Of a DNA stretch of 64,000 nucleotides, positions 61,073 through 64,000 are shown piece after piece. Source of the DNA: Ancylostoma caninum. Taxonomy: Eukaryota > Nematoda > Chromadorea > Rhabditida > Ancylostomatidae. Location of the stretch: assembly GCA_037903475.1 (NCBI GenBank), contig JBAJFG010000347.1, positions 2,046,001 through 2,110,000 of the forward strand. The letters run 5' to 3'. A program made the translations under genes and the position numbers. Each line of letters opens with the position of its first letter. The first letter of the stretch is position 1. Under the pieces are notes generated by a model, which ran no database searches, had not been told where the DNA came from, and worked only from the letters and a program-made list of their open reading frames with translations.

Positions 61073-61924
61073 CTAATAAATGAATGTCATTGTTTCAGAA
61101 GTGGTTTAGCGATGCATTAATTTAGAGAAAATAGGTGAAGCAGTCTTGTTATGTACAAAGATATGAAAACACACGTTTTCAAGCAAACGCTACTGGTGGT
61201 GTACGTTTAAAGCGAAGACCCATGTCAATTTCCTACCTGAACTATCAATAGATTTTTGGTTTTCTTGATACGCTGTGGAACGAATGTTTCAAAATGCTTT
61301 TGGCCCGTCGGTGAGAACGGTGTCGGCAACACTCTGCTGGACCATGCTCTTACCCCGTCCTTAGTTTTTCTTCTGTCGTGCTTCTCACTTCAATACGCTC
61401 TCTTCTCTGTGGTCATAAAGTGAGACAAGAAAGTAAGACGATTACCAGTTAAATAAAGTGGCAGAGAATATCAGTATGGTTCCAGAATGGTGATCATGGG
61501 ATAGCAATGTGCCAGTGGCGGACGCAAGCGGATGCTCTCTCTCCGAGAATGGGTCACCGAATTTTTGGAATCAATTTGCAGAATAGATAAAAACCGTGTA
61601 TTAAATTATTTTTGATTGTTCATTTTCAAAATTATTTGCATCAGGTATTCAATATTATAATTGATATTCTCAAATTTTTATTCTCCACCCAGGTCCCAGA
61701 GTTGCGGAGACCCCACTATTCTCCCCCTCCCCCCCCCAGGGCGCAGCACAATGTGGTCAGTGTCGGTTGGGGAGTACTAAGTCCAGTCGGATTCCGAAAT
61801 GGGCTACTAAGTACCTACATACTTGGTACAGTGCGCATCTACAGCCAAAATTCCAACATGATATTCGTCCCCTACAGGTTGAGCAACACCTGATTATCAC
61901 TGGAGCGCATCAGAGTGCAGGGTA
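61073..61924. other. Intergenic, nothing recognised
   Basis: Poly-C tract at 61729-61737. No exon is supported. Confidence 0.35.
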
Positions 61925-61929
61925 GGGCT

Positions 61930-62135
61930 TATTGAGTGGGCGCTAGAGACTTTGGGTTTTTTACCCTTTGAACAGACCTTTAGGTGGTTCAGTGGTTTTA
62001 TTGTGAGGAAGAGAGTGAGTGCAATTGTTTATCGCAGAGAGAGAGTCACCAACCGAAGGTGATGACCAAGTTAGACTGTACACAATAGTGGTCGGAGACC
62101 ACGCCCACAATGCAGGATCATCGAGGTCGATGATA
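61930..62135 (-). repeat. 3' LTR (206 bp)
   Basis: On the + strand it begins TATTGAGTGGGC and ends GGTCGATGATA. By eye it is identical to the LTR at 63081-63286. The ends TATC and GATA-type are not the common TG/CA. Confidence 0.92.
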
Positions 62136-62221
62136 CTGGGGCCACACAAGCAAAATACATCATGTTACAAAGCAATAAATTGTATCGTTGTATCGATGGC
62201 TGTCGTTGTTGCCCATTTGCG

Positions 62222-62272
62222 AAGTTGATTGAACTGGAGGCGTGGCTTGTTGGTTGAACTGGAGGCGTGGCT
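62222..62272. repeat. 25-bp tandem duplication inside the retroelement
   Basis: GTTGATTGAACTGGAGGCGTGGCTT is followed by a second TTGAACTGGAGGCGTGGCTTG. It lies between the gag stop and the 3' LTR. Confidence 0.7.
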
Positions 62273-62430
62273 TGGTGGTGTGGAGTTGGTGTACCGGCTC
62301 GTGGTCGTAGATGGCGTGAAGTTGATCTCGGCGGCAATGGGGTGCAGTGGGAGAGACGACGTGGCAGTGGGGGGAAGGGGATTCTGACGTAGTGCAGGAG
62401 AATATGGAGCAGCAGCCGTAGACGGGTGGC

Positions 62431-62889
62431 TCAGAACTTCCGCTTGTGCGGAGGCTGTGGCCTTCTGTGATGGCAGAGCAGTGAGTTGTGATCAAGACCA
62501 CAATTACTGCACCTGACCTCACAGTTATCCAGATGCTCCGGCTTCAGGCACCGCAGGCAAAGCTGCAGTTTGGCTGCCTGGGCAGTCCGGGATACAGGAT
62601 CCGGAAATCGAGCACACCTCGCGGTGTGATGGGCATCGCGGTTGTCGTAGACGTCGCAGAATGCGCAGTTGGATTTTGGAGCAGTACGCTGCTCTCTGGT
62701 CTCCAACGCGGCATCTGCGGCGTCGTGCCGATTCTCCATGCGGGTGTCCATACCCTCGATACGAGCATCAATGGCGTTGAGGCGGGTGCCAATTGCGTCC
62801 AAACGTGGCAGCAAGTGGTGGAGCAACCTGGCAATGTCGCAACGATCGAGATCCTCGAGTGCGGAACGGATGTCGGCGGAGGATGACAT
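62431..62889 (-). CDS. Gag-like protein with zinc knuckles
   Basis: A 152-residue ORF from the ATG at 62889. The N-terminal half is helical and charged (DIRSALEDLDRCDIARLL, then RLDAIGTRLNAIDARIEGM, a likely coiled coil). The C-terminal half has three Cys/His clusters: CAFCDVYDNRDAHHTARC; CLRCLKPEHLDNC (CX2CX4HX3C); and CSNCGLDHNSLLC (CX2CX3HX4C). It ends in a basic tail, KRKF. The cluster order and the CLRCLKP.H phrase are as in BEL/Pao gag nucleocapsids, which bind the element's RNA in virus-like particles. It is much shorter than a usual BEL/Pao gag-pol, with no protease, reverse transcriptase or integrase. It could act only with proteins from a full-length relative. Confidence 0.75.
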   Translation of the reverse strand: MSSSADIRSALEDLDRCDIARLLHHLLPRLDAIGTRLNAIDARIEGMDTRMENRHDAADAALETREQRTAPKSNCAFCDVYDNRDAHHTARCARFPDPVSRTAQAAKLQLCLRCLKPEHLDNCEVRCSNCGLDHNSLLCHHRRPQPPHKRKF

Positions 62890-63001
62890 ATCGGTATGGT
62901 GACTGGAGCTGCTCCTGTGCTTATATATACAATGGCTCTAGATCTCTGCTTTCAAGAAGCCGAATTTCGCGCGTGGTGTCCGCGGGCGTCGCCTCATTAG
63001 T

Positions 63002-63077
63002 GCATTGCGGTGGCTCAGTGGTAGAATGCTCGCCTGCCACGCGGGCGGCCCGGGTTCGTTTCCCGGCCGATGCACCA
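63002..63077 (+). tRNA. tRNA-Gly(GCC)-like sequence captured at the primer site of the LTR element
   Basis: 76 nt read as a tRNA on the + strand, opposite to the element. The anticodon loop CTGCCAC (anticodon GCC), its stem, the D-arm GTGGCTCAGTGGTAGAA, the T-arm CCCGG/CCGGG and the 3' acceptor CCGATGC are intact. An encoded CCA follows, 3 nt from the LTR. Oddities: two extra bases (TG) in the 5' acceptor strand (GCAT-TG-CGG), and T in place of the near-invariant A58 in the T loop (TTCGTTT). Nuclear tRNA genes do not encode CCA. With the reverse complement of its 3' end as primer binding site, the whole is best explained as a reverse-transcribed copy of the primer tRNA. Normal function as a tRNA gene is doubtful. 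Confidence 0.85.
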
Positions 63078-63080
63078 GAC

Positions 63081-63286
63081 TATTGAGTGGGCGCTAGAGA
63101 CTTTGGGTTTTTTACCCTTTGAACAGACCTTTAGGTGGTTCAGTGGTTTTATTGTGAGGAAGAGAGTGAGTGCAATTGTTTATCGCAGAGAGAGAGTCAC
63201 CAACCGAAGGTGATGACCAAGTTAGACTGTACACAATAGTGGTCGGAGACCACGCCCACAATGCAGGATCATCGAGGTCGATGATA
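63081..63286 (-). repeat. 5' LTR (206 bp)
   Basis: Identical by eye to 61930-62135. On the - strand it is followed after 3 nt (GTC) by TGGTGCATCGGCCGGGAA, the complement of the tRNA-Gly 3' end, which marks it as the 5' LTR. Confidence 0.92.
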
Positions 63287-63718
63287 GGGCTGGAGTAAAT
63301 GGTTGAACGACAGTGATCTTCAGCCACGATTTTGATGATCCTCCAGACGTACCTCTCTGAAATCTGCTTGGGTCTAATATCAGTAGACGGTTAGCAGCTG
63401 GCTACGCCCCGGACATTGGTGCTAAGCCCCCTGAATCTGCATGACGGTACTAAGTCCTGGTGGTCAATGACCACCTAGTGCTGCGCCCTGCTCCCCCCAT
63501 CCCACCCACTTCCTGCGTCTGCCACTGCGATTCACATGAATGTAACTGTACTTACGGAAGTAAGCAGCAATTACATTTCCTCACTCTGTTTCTCATGTTA
63601 GTACTGACTCATCGACCCCCTGTGGAAGGGATTATCTGCAAGCAAGTAGAACTACGCACATCCCACTCCAACCCATGTTCCCACCTTGTCTTAAAGAAAT
63701 CAACTTCCTTCCTATCCC

Positions 63719-63774
63719 CAACCTCCGTAAAAGACAAAACTAATATAGTTTAGTTTTGTCTTCTATGGAGGTTG
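63719..63774. repeat. 24-bp imperfect inverted repeat, 8-bp loop
   Basis: CAACCTCCGTAAAAGAC... and its counterpart ending TATGGAGGTTG pair with two mismatches. The loop is ATATAGTT. Possible element end or RNA hairpin. Confidence 0.75.
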
Positions 63775-63894
63775 GCGACCGCCTTCTTCTTTCGAATTCG
63801 CGTGCCTCCACGTAAATTAGTATGAACTTTTCGATTTGTAATCTTTTGAATTCAGCCGAACATTACGCCAAAAACGAGGCAGCATGAGATGAGT

Positions 63895-64000
63895 AATCGA
63901 ATATTTTAACTTTTCGAATTATTCAAATAATCGAACGTTTCGACTTTTCGAATTATTCGAACGTTCGAATGATGAAAATTTCGAATTATTCGATTATTCC
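63895..64000. repeat. TTCGAA-rich palindromic tract, cut by the window edge
   Basis: GTAATCGAATATTTTAAC, TTTTCGAATTATTC and CGAACGTTCGAATG words continue to the last base. The tract may extend beyond the window. Confidence 0.75.

Larger units (their letters stand above)
61925..63291 (-). mobile_element. Complete short LTR retroelement (gag-only, BEL/Pao-like), with target duplication
   Basis: Identical 206-bp LTRs (61930-62135 and 63081-63286) enclose a 945-bp interior. They are flanked by GGGCT on both sides (61925-61929 and 63287-63291), a 5-bp target duplication. The element runs on the - strand: the LTR at 63081-63286 is the 5' one, followed by the tRNA-like primer-site region and then a gag-like ORF. 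There is no pol region, so it must be non-autonomous. Identical LTRs indicate recent insertion. BEL/Pao affinity rests on the zinc knuckles and the 5-bp duplication. No purine tract is evident before the 3' LTR. Confidence 0.9.

Noticed and set aside
62071..62522. Pro/Ser-rich ORFs next to gag on the - strand, possible frameshifted gag extension or pol
   Set aside because: They contain the tandem duplication and run into the LTR. No protease or reverse transcriptase motif is visible, so the gag stop is taken as real.
63002..63077. An ordinary functional tRNA-Gly gene
   Set aside because: It encodes CCA, abuts the LTR at primer-site distance, has a 2-nt bulge in the acceptor stem and lacks A58. 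It is part of the retroelement.

Overview
The window looks like nuclear DNA of a nematode, most likely a strongylid or other clade V worm. This is inferred from gene content and structure, not from a database search. It is AT-rich and gene-poor, with intron-split genes, TTTCAG-type splice acceptors, ShKT-type cysteine-rich domains, and many short inverted-repeat elements and retroelement relics. Nothing suggests prokaryotic DNA: there are no operons, no ribosome binding sites, and almost all long ORFs are shadows or repeats.

Two genes can be supported. At the left, on the + strand, is the 3' part of a secreted-type gene with ShKT domains (four exons, 3338-4120, poly(A) signal at 4198). Two possible upstream exons lie at about 2304-2589 and 2807-2941, the second resembling a Kunitz domain. 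At 49925-57919, also + strand, is a nearly complete ten-exon gene for an SSU-2/SSUH2-type protein with DnaJ-like CxxCxGxG zinc motifs. It encodes about 395 residues and all splice phases agree. Its large introns hold repeats: tandem ~115-bp units with a CA microsatellite, an antisense LINE 3' end, and members of a dispersed family.

Between the two genes (about 4.2-49.9 kb) I see mainly repeats. They are a 470-bp foldback element at 20.2 kb with a diverged arm at 5.4 kb; two copies of a ~420-450-bp inverted-repeat element (11.8 and 48.8 kb); about ten copies of a ~150-bp family with GCATCATTG ends; a 22-bp minisatellite (21.1 kb) whose core recurs as five separate 20-mers at 23.2-23.4 kb; a degenerate tandem array (21.7-22.75 kb); TTCGAA-rich palindromic tracts at four places; LINE reverse-transcriptase relics; and foldbacks at 0.9, 44.0 and 48.1-48.6 kb. 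A few unassigned ORFs and one possible first exon (41.3 kb) are listed with low confidence.

Downstream of the SSU-2 gene are a 154-bp element with 28-bp terminal inverted repeats, a three-copy GC-rich inverted repeat, and a broken Tc1/mariner transposase. The most striking object is at 61930-63286: a compact, apparently recent LTR retroelement on the - strand. It has identical 206-bp LTRs, a GGGCT target duplication, and a gag-like ORF with zinc knuckles of BEL/Pao type but no pol. Where a primer binding site of about 18 nt would be expected, it carries an essentially whole tRNA-Gly(GCC) sequence. That sequence includes an encoded 3' CCA and a T at the position equivalent to A58, which is methylated (m1A58) in eukaryotic tRNAs. 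This is what would result if reverse transcription copied the entire mature primer tRNA into the element.
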